NCBI GenBank assembly: GCA_030035585.1
Contig: CM057482.1
Coordinates: 8,109,001-8,173,000 of the forward strand
Source of the DNA: Dugong dugon
Lineage: Eukaryota; Chordata; Mammalia; Sirenia; Dugongidae
Reading direction: 5' to 3'
Length of the DNA stretch: 64,000 bases
Position numbers and translations under genes: made by a program. The notes below the pieces were generated by a model that worked only from the letters and a program-made list of their open reading frames with translations, made no database searches and was not told the DNA's origin. Shown in pieces: positions 32,761-44,160 of the stretch. Numbering within the stretch: position 1 is the stretch's first letter; every line of letters starts with the position of its first letter.

Positions 32761-32971
32761 TTCTCAACCTTGGCACCATGGACATTTTGGCCTTGATAGT
32801 TCTTTGTCATGGAGCTGTCCTGTGCACTGTAGGATGTTAGCAGCACCCCTGACCTCTACCTATTACACGGCAGAAGCATCTCCCTCCCCCGCAGTTGTGA
32901 CAACAAACAATGTCTCTAGAAATTGCCAAATGTCTCCTGGGGGACAGATTCGCCCTGGTTGAGAACCACTG
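32761..32971. mobile_element. MER20-like hAT-Charlie DNA transposon
   Basis: Starts 'ttctcaaccttggcaccatg' and ends 'cctggttgagaaccactgct', with inverted ends ttctcaacc/ggttgagaa. Internal motifs 'gctgtcctgtgcactgtagg' and 'gccaaatgtctcctggggg' fit the ~219 bp MER20 consensus as remembered. Noncoding. Confidence 0.88.
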
Positions 32972-33300
32972 CTTTAGATGTGTACGATGCCCCTTGAAAT
33001 TCACGAAAACAACTTTTATACTGGCGTGGCTCTTGTCCACCCTTCCACTTTAAAACATGAAATACAGAGCTAAGACATTCAGTATTTACTACCACTTCTA
33101 TAATCTATAACACTGGCTCAGGGCCATTTACAGGGAAGCCACAGATGTAGGTTTGAACTGAACTATGTTGCATGCGGAGTGACAGCTTCTCTTGAGTAGA
33201 TTTGATCTTGGTTTGAATTTTAGCCCTTAATTTCAGATTTTGGATGCTAATGGCCCTGGCTCCATTAACTTATCTCCCACTAAGTACTTTTTAATTTTAG

Positions 33301-33468
33301 CAGATGAGTGTGAACCGGGACAACCGGGTGGTGGGTGGTGGTGGAGGGGGTTATCAAGGCAGCAGAGGTTTTGGCAACCCAGAAAGCCGGAGAAGAACAG
33401 GCCCCCATGTTGTGAACCTGCCCTCCGGAAGCTTGGGGGACAATGCTCCCCAGCGTAAACCTATCTAA
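33301..33468 (+). CDS. Candidate terminal coding exon, unidentified
   Basis: The segment follows an acceptor-like 'tactttttaattttag'. Read from the first base after the AG it gives 55 sense codons and a TAA stop at 33466-33468. The peptide begins QMSVNRDNRVV, has a run of six glycines then YQGSRGFG, and ends in a basic, hydrophilic tail (...NAPQRKPI). An in-frame TAG (33298-33300) lies just upstream, so the frame would be entered by splicing or would start at the ATG at 33304. The Gly-rich composition resembles tails of RNA-binding proteins, but I do not recognise the gene. An AATAAA occurs at 34902. A chance opening remains possible. Confidence 0.27.
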   Translation, partial: QMSVNRDNRVVGGGGGGYQGSRGFGNPESRRRTGPHVVNLPSGSLGDNAPQRKPI

Positions 33469-33544
33469 ATGTAGACCAGATGTGTGGGTTGATTTCAAGG
33501 TGGACATGGCCGTATGTGTGTTAACACTGGATGGACTAGAAAGG

Positions 33545-33641
33545 GCGAAGAGCCCAGACTGGAAGTCCAGAGACCTGGTCCTGCCTCCAGGTCTCCCAGA
33601 CAAGTCACAAAACATATTTGGGCAGTAGTTTCCTCATCTGT
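33545..33641 (+). repeat. MIR fragment
   Basis: 'ggaagtccagagacctgg' ... 'cccagacaagtcac' ... 'gtagtttcctcatctgtg' follows the MIR order; it ends where the next SINE starts. Confidence 0.75.
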
Positions 33642-33806
33642 GGAGTCCTGGTGGTATAGTGGTTAAGAGCTCAGCTGCTAACCAAAAGGCCAACAGTTTG
33701 AATCCACCAGCTGCTCTTTGGAAACCCTATGGGGTGGTTCTCCTCTGTCCTATAGGGTTGCTGTGAGTCAGGATGGGCTCGATGGCAGTGGGTTTGGTTT
33801 TTGGTA
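33642..33806 (+). repeat. AfroSINE type A
   Basis: Full copy: 'ggagtcctggtggtatagtg', 'acagtttgaatccaccagct', 'ggaaaccctatggggtggtt', with a mutated tail 'gtgagtcaggatgggctcga'. Confidence 0.94.
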
Positions 33807-35197
33807 GGAGGAAGGGCAGAGACAAGATTCCTGCTTCCCGGACCAGGTGAAATGCTGAGTGGTGAGCCTGAGTATATAAAACCACGGGATAAACCTAAGA
33901 CATCTTACTTAGAGTCTTAATTTTACTCAGGGAGTTTGGAAGACAAAAAGTTATTTTAATGTGAAAGCAAGCATGCACATGTTATGGAATAAGTGCAACG
34001 TTTGCATAAATTTAAGATATAACACAGAACTTCATAAATGAGTGAAGAAAACATGCCTGCTGTGTATGGCTTCCTGATGCCATGTGGCTGCCCCATTCTG
34101 TCTTCAGTGGAACGCTGGCGGGAGAGTTTGGAAGCCCTGGGCCTTGTGATGGCCACAGTTCCTTCTGAATTTAAATTTCTAGTTGGAGCAGAGAAAATAC
34201 ATTCTTGGTGTAAGATCTTGTATAAATCCACATACTCACCTCCAAAGAGGACTTTAGGAAGAGTGGAAAACAATAACAAAGGTTGTCTTAACTTTAAGTA
34301 AATCAGTAAGTTCAAGTTTTCTTTCCTTCCTTTGGGGTAAATTGGAAACCTCGGGGCTTCCATTCTGGAGTGCGAGCCCACACCCAAAACTTGTATGAGG
34401 GTGGGCCTGGTGCAGTTGTGGGACCCTCAAAGCTTAAATGATGTTACCTAAGAGTTTCACCTAAGCTGAGAAAAATGTACCAAAGGGGATGGCATGCTGA
34501 TTTGAATTTCTTTGAAATGTCTCTAAGAGAAGGGTGAAAAGGGGGTTAGCCTGTGGGTTCAATGGGAAGGGTAAAACTAGGCACATCTTCCCTTGCAGCT
34601 GGGATTTACTTAGCTGGGAGAAGTTACAACACTAACACACTCCATTCAGTTAGTTTTTCTTTCTGAAATTATTTAATGCTGCGAAGGAGCTTATCTTTGG
34701 ATGTTTGATGTTCAGGACATTTCTAGAAACTAATTTCGGAGGCTTCAGGCAGGACATGCAGCCTCGTACTGTCTGTTTTCTAAGAGAAATAAGGCATATG
34801 AGCAAAATGGACACCTACAGATAAAGCAGTCATTGAGAAAACAGCTCCTGTAACCATTTGTCAATGGTTATGTTATGTGAGGCAAGTTTACTGTATGATG
34901 TAATAAAGATAATTTATAATGTTTCATGAAAGCAAGAGTAGGTGGCAGTGGGGGTTTTCTTTGTCTTTTCTTGGCATGTAATTGAAACAGAGCTTGGATC
35001 AAATGAGAAACATTTGTGTGTTGGAAAAAGGATTCCAGAGGCTTCTTGACTGGGGTCACATATTGCTTCCTTATTTTATTTGGAGCATGTAAGCAGACTT
35101 CTTATCTGAGACAAGCATTAAGAACATTGCCATTTATATCAGTTCATAAGTAAACATATTTTCTGACCTAGGGAGTTATCTGAATTCTAGACTACAT

Positions 35198-35200
<3 letters not shown>
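33807..35200. other. Unassigned, partly AT-rich sequence
   Basis: An 87-codon + frame (34038-34301) and a 143-codon - frame (34387-33956) overlap almost completely; at most one could be real and neither shows a domain. An AATAAA lies at 34902. Confidence 0.45.
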
Positions 35201-35233
<33 letters not shown>

Positions 35234-35240
35234 TGCGTGT
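35201..35240. repeat. (TG)n microsatellite
   Basis: Fifteen consecutive GT units followed by 'ttgtgcgtgtg'. Confidence 0.97.
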
Positions 35241-35584
35241 GAGATCTTAAAAGAAATCTGAGTTTTAGGTGAATTTATAAATTCAGTTTAACAGTGCCAC
35301 TTACCCAGAAGCTGTGTTCTTTATAAAGGAAAGTGTGCCCGTGCATTCCCAAGTTACCTGTTTTTTAGTAGGTCCCAGAGGTACACTGGGTTTTCAGTGG
35401 AAGTCTGGTTGTTCAGCCATCAGGAAATGCAGCCTGAATGGATGGACCAATGTGATTGAATACTTCATGTTGGTGGGGTGTGCTTGGCCAGGCTGCTTGT
35501 ATACTTGCTTTGATTCTAGGATTGACACTCTGAGTGCCACCCACAAGGACCCTTGCAGTGCTAAGGCATAGACAACTCAGTAGG

Positions 35585-35830
35585 TGTCTGAGTCCTTACT
35601 CGTTGCCAAGGTTTGTGTTGGATGCTGTATTGGGTATGAAAATAAAGGCAGCAGCATTCTTGCCTGCCAAGAACTCATTCTGGCGAGGGTAAAAGGCGTA
35701 GAAGGCAACTCGCTGGTCTGAGGTCTCTCATGGTGGGACAAATACCCCAGGAGTGTAGGGGAAGGGAAGACTAATTTAAATTGAGAGGATCCAAGGAGAT
35801 GTCTTGGTAGCCGAGGGGATATGATCTGGT
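35585..35830 (-). repeat. L2 LINE fragment (reverse)
   Basis: 'gttgccaaggtttgtgttgg', 'ctgccaagaactcattctgg' and 'gaggatccaaggagatgtc' follow the antisense order of the L2 3' region (remembered: ctatgtgccaggcactgt ... ctcaaggagctcacagtct). Confidence 0.6.
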
Positions 35831-35864
35831 TTTGGGGAAGTAGATTTATTGGTCCTCACAACTG

Positions 35865-36487
35865 GACCAATAAGCAGGATCATGATAAATGGACAAAATA
35901 TTGAAGTTGCCAAGGATTTCATCTTACTTGGAAAGCAGCAGTCAAGAAATCAAACGACACACTGCATTGGGCAACTCTGCTGCAAAAGACCTCTTTAAAG
36001 TGTTAAAAAGCAAAGATGTCACTTTGAGGACTAAGGTGTGCCTAATGCAAACCTTAGTATTTTCAGCACTTCATATGCATGCGAAAGCTGGACAATGAAT
36101 AAGGAACACCAAAGAATTACACCCTTGAATTATGGTGCTGGTAAAGAATCTTGAATATATTACCATGGACTACCAGAAGAACCAACAATCTGTCTTGGAA
36201 GAAGTACAGCCAGAATGCTCCTTAGAAGCAAGGATGGCGAGTCACGTACTTTGGACGTGTTATTGGGAGGGAACAGTCCCTGGAGAGGACATCATGCTTG
36301 GTAAAGAAGACGGTCAGTGAAAAAGAGGAAGACCCTCAGGGAGATGGATTGACACAGTGGCTGCAACAATGGGCTCAAACATAACAATGACTGTGAGGAT
36401 GGCGCAGGACCAGGCAATATTTCGTTTGTTCCATTGTTCATAGGGTCGCTATGAGTCGAACCGACTCGATGGCATTTAACAACACTG
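35865..36487 (+). mobile_element. RTE/BovB-type LINE 3' end, degenerate
   Basis: Begins 'caggatcatgataaatggac', encodes broken pieces of the ORF2 C-terminus ('AAKDLFKVLKSKDVTLRTK', 'SVLEEVQPECSLEARM', 'EDIMLGKEDGQ') and ends with 'gtcgctatgagtcgaaccga' and an 'aacaac' tail. Frame changes near 36098 and 36132 show that it is not coding. Confidence 0.92.
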
Positions 36488-36785
36488 ACAAATTTGTATC
36501 AGATAGATGAGGTGATGGAAGGAATGACTTGGGCACAGACCCCAAAGTCTGTGGGTGAGTAGAAAGCAGGATGTGGTGGGCTAGGGAAGAATTCAAGACA
36601 CCACACACACCCTAGGGACTGGTTTGTGGTGTGTCTGTCCGTCTGTTTGTGGGAGAGGTGGGAATAGGGGTTGAGTAAGGGAAAATCAAGCGGGAGTTTA
36701 AGTATGAAGGACTCGTGTCCCATGTAAGAAATGTGAACTTTAGACTGAATGCAGTAGAGAATGTCAAGCACAGGGGAAAAGGAGG

Positions 36786-36992
36786 AAACCAGTTGCCATT
36801 GAGTCAACTCTAACTCATGGTGACCCCATATGTGTCAGATAGAATTGTGCTCCATAGGGTTTTCAGTGGCTGATTTTTCTTCAAGTAGATCACCTGGCTT
36901 TTCTTCCAAGGTTCCTCTGGGTGGACTCGAACCTCCAACCTTTTGGTTAGCAGCTGAGCGTGTTAATTGTTTGCACCACCCGGGGACTCCTA
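36786..36992 (-). repeat. Type B SINE
   Basis: Full reverse copy from 'aaaccagttgccattgagtc' (tail) to 'tttgcaccacccggggactc' (head), with the body 'ctccatagggttttcagtgg'. Confidence 0.94.
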
Positions 36993-37429
36993 GAAGGAAA
37001 AAAGGGGGTAGAAACAGCAGAACTGTGAGCAGGGCAGAATGACACAAGAAAGGAGAAAACAGAAGGAAAAGAATACCTTTGAGTGTGTTTCTCCGTCTTT
37101 CTGCTGCCGTCTGACTGATAGACGGGCTGCTCACAGGGGCTGGGCCTTTGGGAAGACTATTGAATTTTTTCCTTGTATCTTTATTACAGTCTTGAGAAAC
37201 CTGACTGTGGAATCTCTGGATTATACTAGACTCAAAAAGAGAGGTCCATCCACACTTCTTCTCCTCGAATTCTGTTATTGCTCGTCCTAGTTACCTGCAA
37301 GTCCTCTAGAATCATCCTTCCCCTCTTCTGTCCCTTTCTTATTATAAACTTCCTGGGTGCCAGGCCCCATGTAAAGTGCTGGGAATGGCAGCAGGGAGGA
37401 GCTCCTGGTTTAGATAGACCTGTGAACAG

Positions 37430-37585
37430 GAGCCTTGGAGGCTGCTAACCGAAAGGTCCGTGGTTCGAACTGATCTGCTTCCTTAAAGATCACAGCCTAG
37501 GAAACCCCGTGGAGCAGTTCTCCTCTGTCCTGTAGGGTCCCTATGAGTCGGATTCGACTCGAAAGCACACACAGCAACAAGATGA
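37430..37585 (+). repeat. AfroSINE with internal deletions
   Basis: 'aggagccttggaggctgcta' lacks part of the head, but 'ggtccgtggttcgaactgat', 'acagcctaggaaaccccgtg' and 'gagtcggattcgactcgaaa' remain. Confidence 0.88.
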
Positions 37586-38094
37586 AAAGGGCAGTGGTGG
37601 AGGTTTCCTGTGAAGGGGTTTGTGGGAGAGCTGTGGGGTGCTGTGGGTGGGGTGGCACGCTGGATAAGACCGAACTGCGGGAGGTGAAGCTCCTTAGAGC
37701 TGATTTCAAAGTCATCTTCTATCTTCACACGTGACCTAAAGTATCTTTCAAGTAGCATAACCTGTAAGTATGGCCTGCATTTTGTTTCTCCACCCCAGTA
37801 CCTATTTGGGGCAGAACAGAGGCTATTTTATGGGCTGGGGAAGTTATTCAGGGAATTTGTAATTCATATGTGTCAGGTATTACCTGCAGAATAAATTAGT
37901 AATGCCCTGGAATTATTTTTTTGCTATTTTTCAAGTGTATATAAGGGCCTTTGGGATTAATTAAATATGATTTTATTTAAGAGCGTTTTGGTCTTGTTAT
38001 ACCATCTCTCCAAGGATACCAAAGGGACAGCTACAACTGTTTATGGGAGGGGTCTACATAACTTTTTGGTCTTAAAAGGTGGTGTCCTCTTCAT
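37586..38094. other. Unassigned sequence
   Basis: Purine-rich at first, then AT-rich; no gene or repeat recognised. Confidence 0.45.
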
Positions 38095-38150
38095 CTCCCA
38101 GGGCTTAGCACAGTGACTGGCACTTAGGTGCATAATAAATAAATGAAGTG
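38095..38150 (+). repeat. L2 LINE 3' end fragment
   Basis: 'cagggcttagcacagtgact', 'ggcacttaggtgcataataa' and 'ataaatgaa' match the extreme L2 3' end (remembered: agcacagtgcctggcacatagtaggcgctcaataaatg, split here). Confidence 0.75.
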
Positions 38151-38160
38151 GGGCATTTTA

Positions 38161-38357
38161 TTGTTGGGTGCGATTGAATTGATTTCGACTCATAGTGACC
38201 CCATGTGACAGAGTAGAACTGCGCCATAGGGTTTTCTTGGCTGTAATCTTCATGGAAACTGATCACTAGGCCTTTCCCCTGCAGAGCCCCTTGGTAGGTT
38301 TGAACTGCCAACCTTTCGGTTAACATCTAAGCTCTTACTGTTGCAGCACCAGGGCTT
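38161..38357 (-). repeat. AfroSINE, longer-body variant
   Basis: Reverse copy from 'gattgaattgatttcgactc' to 'tgttgcagcaccagggct', including the 'cttggctgtaatcttcatgg' insert. Confidence 0.92.
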
Positions 38358-38365
38358 CCTTTGAA

Positions 38366-38572
38366 TAGGGCTAACCCATCATTGTCAAGTCAATTCCGAC
38401 TCATAGTGACCCTATAGGATAGAGCAGAACTGCATCATAGTGTTTCTGAGGCTGTAAATCTTTACGGAAGCAGACTTGCCACATCTTTCTCTCATGGAGC
38501 AGCTGGTAGGTTTGAACTGCTGACTGTTTGGTTAGCAGCTGAGTGATTTAACCACTGCGCCAGTGGGTTTTG
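38366..38572 (-). repeat. AfroSINE, longer-body variant, second in a row
   Basis: 'aacccatcattgtcaagtca' to 'accactgcgccagtggg', with 'gaggctgtaaatctttacgg'. Two independent copies lie within 10 bp of each other in the same orientation; no clear duplication separates them. Confidence 0.92.
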
Positions 38573-39287
38573 TGAGGCCCAGTATCCTACCCAGCTCATG
38601 CATGCCTTCCGCCTGCCCCTTTAAGACTGCGTGCATGCCATTCCCATTGCCCTGTTGCTGTTTTAGGCCACTCGAATCTGCTGGTGAGGTAGTGTTGGGG
38701 GCAGAGGCACCATGACGCATAGAGCCTGCAACCATTTCCTTCTGGTGCTTTCCAGGGTATGGGTGGGGCCTGCTAGAGTCGTTTACTAGGAATTAAGGCT
38801 TGGCACTGTCTGGTGCCTGGTAATAGAGTCCTGTTATCAGAAGGTCCACTTTTAGTCCGGCCCAGGCTCATGATTTAAAGGAGATCGCCATTGACCGTGG
38901 TGACTAATGCCCTGAGCATAAGCCAGGGTCCTACTCTCCGGCCCACTCTTTGGCTGCGGAACCCGGCTCAGCGGCCTGTCTGGGTTAAGCATCAAAGAGC
39001 TACCACTGGAGTCTGTTTCCTGGCTGGGTCATCCTCACACATGTGTCCCATAGGATGGAAACAGTGACCGTGTCTATAGAAGTGAGCGATCAGAATTTGA
39101 GAAGGCTCCCACTTATGCACAGTCTCAGTAGGAAAGGGGCATGAGATCATTTTGTTCCCATGTTATTTGTTAGGATTCTTTGTCATTCTGGAATTGGCAG
39201 GACTTTACTTTTCCTGAGGTCTTAGCGATGGTTTCCCTGTAAAGCTATTGTTTTGAGTCAATGAAGAAGAATGTTGGACGCGTGCTT
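38573..39287. other. Unassigned, GC-moderate sequence
   Basis: No gene or repeat recognised. Short frames only. Confidence 0.45.
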
Positions 39288-39373
39288 ACACACAGACACA
39301 GACACACAGACACACACACACATGCGCACACACACACACACACACACACACGCACGCATGTGCGCGCGCGCGA
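39288..39373. repeat. (CA)n to (CG)n alternating purine-pyrimidine tract
   Basis: 'acacacagacac' variants, then a pure CA run at about 39326-39350, then 'cgcacgcatgtgcgcgcgcgcg'. It is strictly alternating over its last ~45 bp. Confidence 0.97.
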
Positions 39374-39689
39374 AAGCCCTGTCTTAAGTACAGGAGAGAT
39401 GGCAAAATCCAGTGGGATGGTTTACTTTTGAAGGAGGTGACGTATTAGAGAGTGAGTCTGTATTCTTAATTTTTTTTTTTTTTCATTTTTAAACTACAAA
39501 TTTTAGCTAGGGGAAGAGGAGACTTTTCTTTCTTTCTTTCTTTTTTTTTAACTGAGGTATCCCATTAAGATCATGAGATTTTTTATATTTGTATGCATAC
39601 TCAAACCATGAAATACACAAACTTATCCTTTCAAAACAAGTGTAGCTCTTTCAGATGAGATCTTATTATTTATAGCTGTAATTATATCT

Positions 39690-40620
39690 TTCACACAAAT
39701 TATTATTATCTTGTTGTTGAGAATATGCGTAGCAAAAACATATACCAATTTAAGTTTCTACATGTACATTTCAGTGACATTGATTACATTTTTCAAGATG
39801 TGCGATCATTCTAGCCCTCCTTTTCTGAGTTGTTCCTCCCCCATAAACATATACTCACTGCCCCTTAAGGTTCCTATCTAGTCTTTTGAATTGCTGTTGT
39901 TAATTTGATCCCTTATAGATAGATGGTAAAAGAGCAATGTTCAAGGCAGACATTCTTTAATAGTTAAGCTAAAGTACTGTTTGGTTTTAAGAAGACTTTA
40001 GGGAAGATTTTTGGTTTAAGGTTTAGAGATTATCTTAGGGCAGTAGTTCTGGGGTTCATCCAGCCTCCATGGCTCCAGAACATCTGGAGTCCATGAGAAT
40101 TTGAAATTCTCTTCTGCATTTTCCCCCTTTTGATCCAGATTCTTCTATGGAATCTTTGATGAAAATGTTCAGTAATGCTAGCTGGGCACCATCCAGTTCT
40201 TCCGGTCTCATGGCAAAGGAGGCAGCTGTTCATGGAGGCAGTTAGCTACATTTCTTCCTCCTGTGCCTAACTCTTCTTCTTCATCTGTTGCTCCAGGTGA
40301 ATAGAGACTAATTGGGCTTTGGATGGCCACTTGCAAGCTTTTAAGATCGCAGGCACTATGCAGCAAATGAGGAGGTGATAACCATGTTATTAGGCCGGTT
40401 ATCTGAGATGTGCTGTGAAGCCGTGATCCTAAATCTCCAAATCGAGGAACCAAATCCCATGAGGTTTTTGGTTGCATAGACACGGCCTCAACAGCAACTT
40501 TTTGTTGTTGTTGTTGTTTTTGTAAATGTATCTGTCACACAACTTTTGCCAGTTCAACTTTTTACAGGTGTACAACTTATTGACAGCAATTACATTAATC
40601 AGCTATGTAAGTAGAGGAGA
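39690..40620 (-). mobile_element. Older LINE-1 3' UTR remains
   Basis: 'ctacatgtacatttcagtga' near 39758, 'gctgggcaccatccagttct' near 40181, 'ttttaagatcgcaggcacta' near 40339 and 'caacttttgccagttcaact' near 40541 parallel L1 3' UTR text elsewhere in the window (for example 7458, 49220 and 9630). Possibly two overlapping insertions of different age. Confidence 0.72.
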
Positions 40621-40653
40621 CTCTAAACAAGAGAGGAGGAAGTAAAATATTTC

Positions 40654-41105
40654 TGTCTTAGGCTGGGTTCTCTAGAGAAGCAAAAACCAGTAAAGCATAT
40701 AAATATATATATAGAGAGAGATTTATTTCAAGGAAATGGCTCATGCGCTTGTAGAGGCTGGAAAGTCCCAAGTCCCTGGGTCAGGTTGGAGGCTTCTCTT
40801 GACTCACATAGCTGCAGGGGTTGACGAACCCAAGACTGGCAGGTCAGACGGCAGGCTGCCAGCTCCAGTCCTGAGAACCAGAGGTCACATGATGATGAGC
40901 TGGGTGCAGGATCCAGATTAATCGAGCAAGCTTTGCCAGAATGTCCATACATGTATTGGATGCAGGCCACACCCCCAAGGAAACGCCCTTTAAAACTGAT
41001 TGGCTGATTAGATCACGTCATGGAGGATGACTGCATCATTACATAACTGCCAAACTACTGAGAATCATGGCCCAGCCAGATTGACACACAACCTTAACCA
41101 TCACA
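40654..41105 (-). mobile_element. Solo LTR, ERVL (MLT2-like), reverse orientation
   Basis: Colinear with the LTR at 5513-6071 from 'tgtcttaggctgggttctct' to 'ccttaaccatcaca', but about 100 bp shorter because internal segments are missing (around the repeated 'aagattggcaggtaagac' region). Flanks atttc and ctttg share only three positions. Confidence 0.87.
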
Positions 41106-42004
41106 CCTTTGTTTGGCATATACCACCATGCATTGGCCATGCACTTGTATGAGGTGGGCTACCCAAAACTGGGTTAAAATGTTATTTGATGTCATGGTGT
41201 CAATGTTTAATTATTTTAACTAAGAAATGAAAATGATAACTTTGACTACTAGTGAAATTACTTTAAAAAAAGAAAAAAACCACACTTTTTTGGATGAGAT
41301 GCTCTTGCTCAAATTATTAGGGAAGGAGCATGCTTTCCTCATTTATTTGGCCAAGGAAATGTTGCTGAGAGCAGGAAGGGCTAGGGATGGTCATATCTCC
41401 ATACCCTGAACTATTATTTCAGCCAGTGGATGACTGTTCACTGAAAGAGCATAATTCTCACGAGGAAGGTAAAGGAACGACAAGGCATCTGAAGGAGAAG
41501 AGGTGTAAGGAACACAGCAGGCCTGTGCATCAAGCCGAAGAGGGAGGTCGCCAAATGTTCCTCCCAACCCCGCTGATGTGTCTGCTCCTTTGCTTCTTTC
41601 TCAGCTGTTAAGGATAGATTGATGAGACCGTTCATGGTAACAGAACGTGCTGCAGGAAATAGGCCTGCAGAGCGTGCAAGAGGAAAGACCGTTGGGTTCC
41701 CAGAAACCCAACACCAGCTTTTCCCAGACTGACGGGCAGCATCCAAGGACAGAGTGGCCTCAGTCCTGAGCACAGGACTGCCCCAGGGCGTGGACTTTTA
41801 AAAATGAAAGTGCATTTATAGATGTGACCCTGAGGCCAGAACTTCTCACTGTCGGGCCCCACCCCTTGACAAGCACTGGGCTTACTCCAGTTTTACTGAT
41901 GTGGCTGGGAAGAGAACAGCTCTTGGAGATCCCTGTCACTGATGTGAATTTGTCTTTTTAAAACATTTGCTTTGTTCTGTGCTAGGTAGGCATACAGAAG
42001 AGTA
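41106..42004. other. Unassigned sequence
   Basis: No gene recognised; a 111-codon - strand frame (41773-41438) has no domain. Confidence 0.45.
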
Positions 42005-42260
42005 TGTAAAACGTTAGGTGGTATAGTTTAAAGGATAGAATGAACCCCTGTGAAGCCAACAACCAGGTTAAGAAATCAACATCACGAGTATCTTAGAAGT
42101 CCCATCTGTGCCCCTTCCCAATTGCTACACTCCCCTACCTCCCCTCCAAGGAGACCTGAATTTCAACTCTTTGTTTTAACCGATCTTTGCTTCGCTTTGT
42201 TTTATTATTAGTGCATGCATTCCTAAACAATATCTGCTTTTGTTTGTTGTGTATTATTAA
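42005..42260. mobile_element. Possible old L1 3' remnant
   Basis: 'aatgaacccctgtgaagcca', 'caaccaggttaagaaatcaa' and 'ctttgcttcgctttgtttta' resemble the noncoding 3' part of old L1M elements. Weak, from memory only. Confidence 0.4.
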
Positions 42261-42423
42261 TATTTTAGTGTTAAAAAATTGAGCACCAAGCTTTGTAAGG
42301 GAAGGTCCCTACGGAAACTCTGAGGTGAAGGCCCCTAGCGTCCGAGAACGATGGGGCTCACGAAGAGTTTTAGCCTGGCTAGCTGAAGACTCATACTCTC
42401 CCACCACAAATGCTACAAGAGCA

Positions 42424-42472
42424 AACCAAACCCATTGCGTTGAGTGGATTCCGACTCATAGCGACCCTCTAT
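42424..42472 (-). repeat. AfroSINE tail fragment
   Basis: 'caaaccaaacccattgcgtt' and 'gtggattccgactcatagcg' are the reversed 3' end; the element stops shortly after 'accctctataag'. Confidence 0.8.
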
Positions 42473-43379
42473 AAGAAGGCAGTTTTCTCACTGGTTCCTA
42501 CTGGTGTGTGTCACTTTTGTAAATGGGGCTGCCATTTACAACCTTATTTATGAAGGACTCGCAGAACGTTCAGAGAGAATTGTAAAGGAGGGCTCCCTAT
42601 AACATAACGCCTTGAAACTGGATGCAGAATTTTCTGGGTGAAAGGGCCATCAGATTTTCAGAGGAGTCTGTACCTCCCCTCCCCCGTAAGAATAAGGACT
42701 GCTGTCTTAAATAATGTGGAGGGTATGGTAGGTGTTTTCTTTGTTTTTAATCTATGACTGGCGAAGCTTTCTTGAAATGCGTTTGGTCCTGTCGAGTCTG
42801 AGTCTGTGCGGGCTTTTTACATTTGAGAGGCCTAACTGTTGAAAAGGCAAATGGGCAGCAAGTTACAGTCTGGGTTGTCCAGTGTGGGATCCTTGGCCTG
42901 CCGTGGGGTGAGCATGTTTTTGAGCAGGCTTTGCGTTTTCTCTGAAATCTGCATATCCCTCTCTTGACCCAGAGTAACTAGAATGCTAGAATGGAAACAA
43001 AAATCGGAATGGTTGCTGTAGTTTCAAAACAAATGACCTCACTGCTTAAGTTCCATTTTATGCAAAAGAAACCCTATCTGTTGCCTTGTAAATAATAATG
43101 GACCTTTGGGGAAACAATTCCAAATACCTATTTAGTGAGGGCGGGGGAAGATTTGTCCCTGCTGAAGGGAGCTCATGGGAAACAGAATACAACCATTGTT
43201 ACCGCAGCGTAACCAGCTTTTCCTATGAGATAGTAATTTTAGTTTAGAATGACTGACGCTCATTTCTTCAGAGTAGGCGAGTAACTATACTTTGTGTAAG
43301 CTGACTTCATATGGAGTGCTTTCAGTTCTGTTCCAAAGGTGTGAGGGAATTTTACAATTTTCTAACCGAAAGGCCCCTG
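42473..43379. other. Unassigned sequence
   Basis: No gene or repeat recognised. Frames are short on both strands. Confidence 0.45.
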
Positions 43380-43500
43380 CGGTTTATCTCATCCAGGCTG
43401 CTCATTTTAAGGATGAGCTGACAGAGGTCCTGCACCATTAGGTGATTGTCCAAGGTTGTGTTGATTTGTCAGGGCCAGCTGGAACTAGAACCCGGGACAG
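43380..43500 (-). repeat. MIR fragment (reverse)
   Basis: 'cattttaaggatgagctgac', 'gtgattgtccaaggttgtg' and 'gaactagaacccgggacaga' follow the antisense MIR order. Confidence 0.72.
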
Positions 43501-44160
43501 AGCTAATTATTTAGATGATTAGGGTTTAAATATATAATTAGATGAAGATTTAATTTAAAAAAAAAAAAAATCAAAAGCCTCATTTCCTAGAGAATTAGCA
43601 TTTTGATCAACGATTTCGTTTTACCAAAATAAGCATGGACAACAATCTTAGCCTACTGGCCTTTGAAACCTCCTCCTTTTTCTAGTCTTCCAAGCATTTC
43701 TGGGAAAGGTTCTGTTCTCTTGGGTCTGTAAAGCTAATGTATGGGAAAAGAGCGTTTCTTCTTGCTCTGTGTTCTTTTTGTCTCATAAATTGAGTTTTTT
43801 TTTTTGTTTTTTTTTTTTTAAGGTCTTCAGGTTTCTGTTCAAAGTTTCTAGATTTTTCCCCCCTGCTCAAACGTGAGCAGTTCTGTTTTTGTTTGTTTGT
43901 TTTTGAAGAAAATCAGAAGTTTCAGTTAGTCTGGGGGAAAGTAAGACTTTTGGGATGAAGGAGAGAGAACCAGAGGAACAGTTAAGACCCGGAACTTCAG
44001 GCTGCTTTGCCTCTTCCTGGTTAAGAGCCAAGCAGAATAAGAATAACATTTGTTTAGAAACTGAATTTTGTTAGAAAGGTAAGTTACAGGTAAATTTAAG
44101 CTTTATGGATTTGATTCTGCGATTCTGTACCTGGTCTTGCTATTACCCACTGCTAATTTT
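43501..44160. other. AT-rich unassigned sequence
   Basis: A-run at 43557-43570 and T-runs at 43796-43820; no gene or repeat recognised. Confidence 0.5.

Noticed and set aside
33956..34387. 143-codon - strand frame overlapping an 87-codon + frame
   Set aside because: Mutually overlapping frames without domains or splice context; more likely chance.
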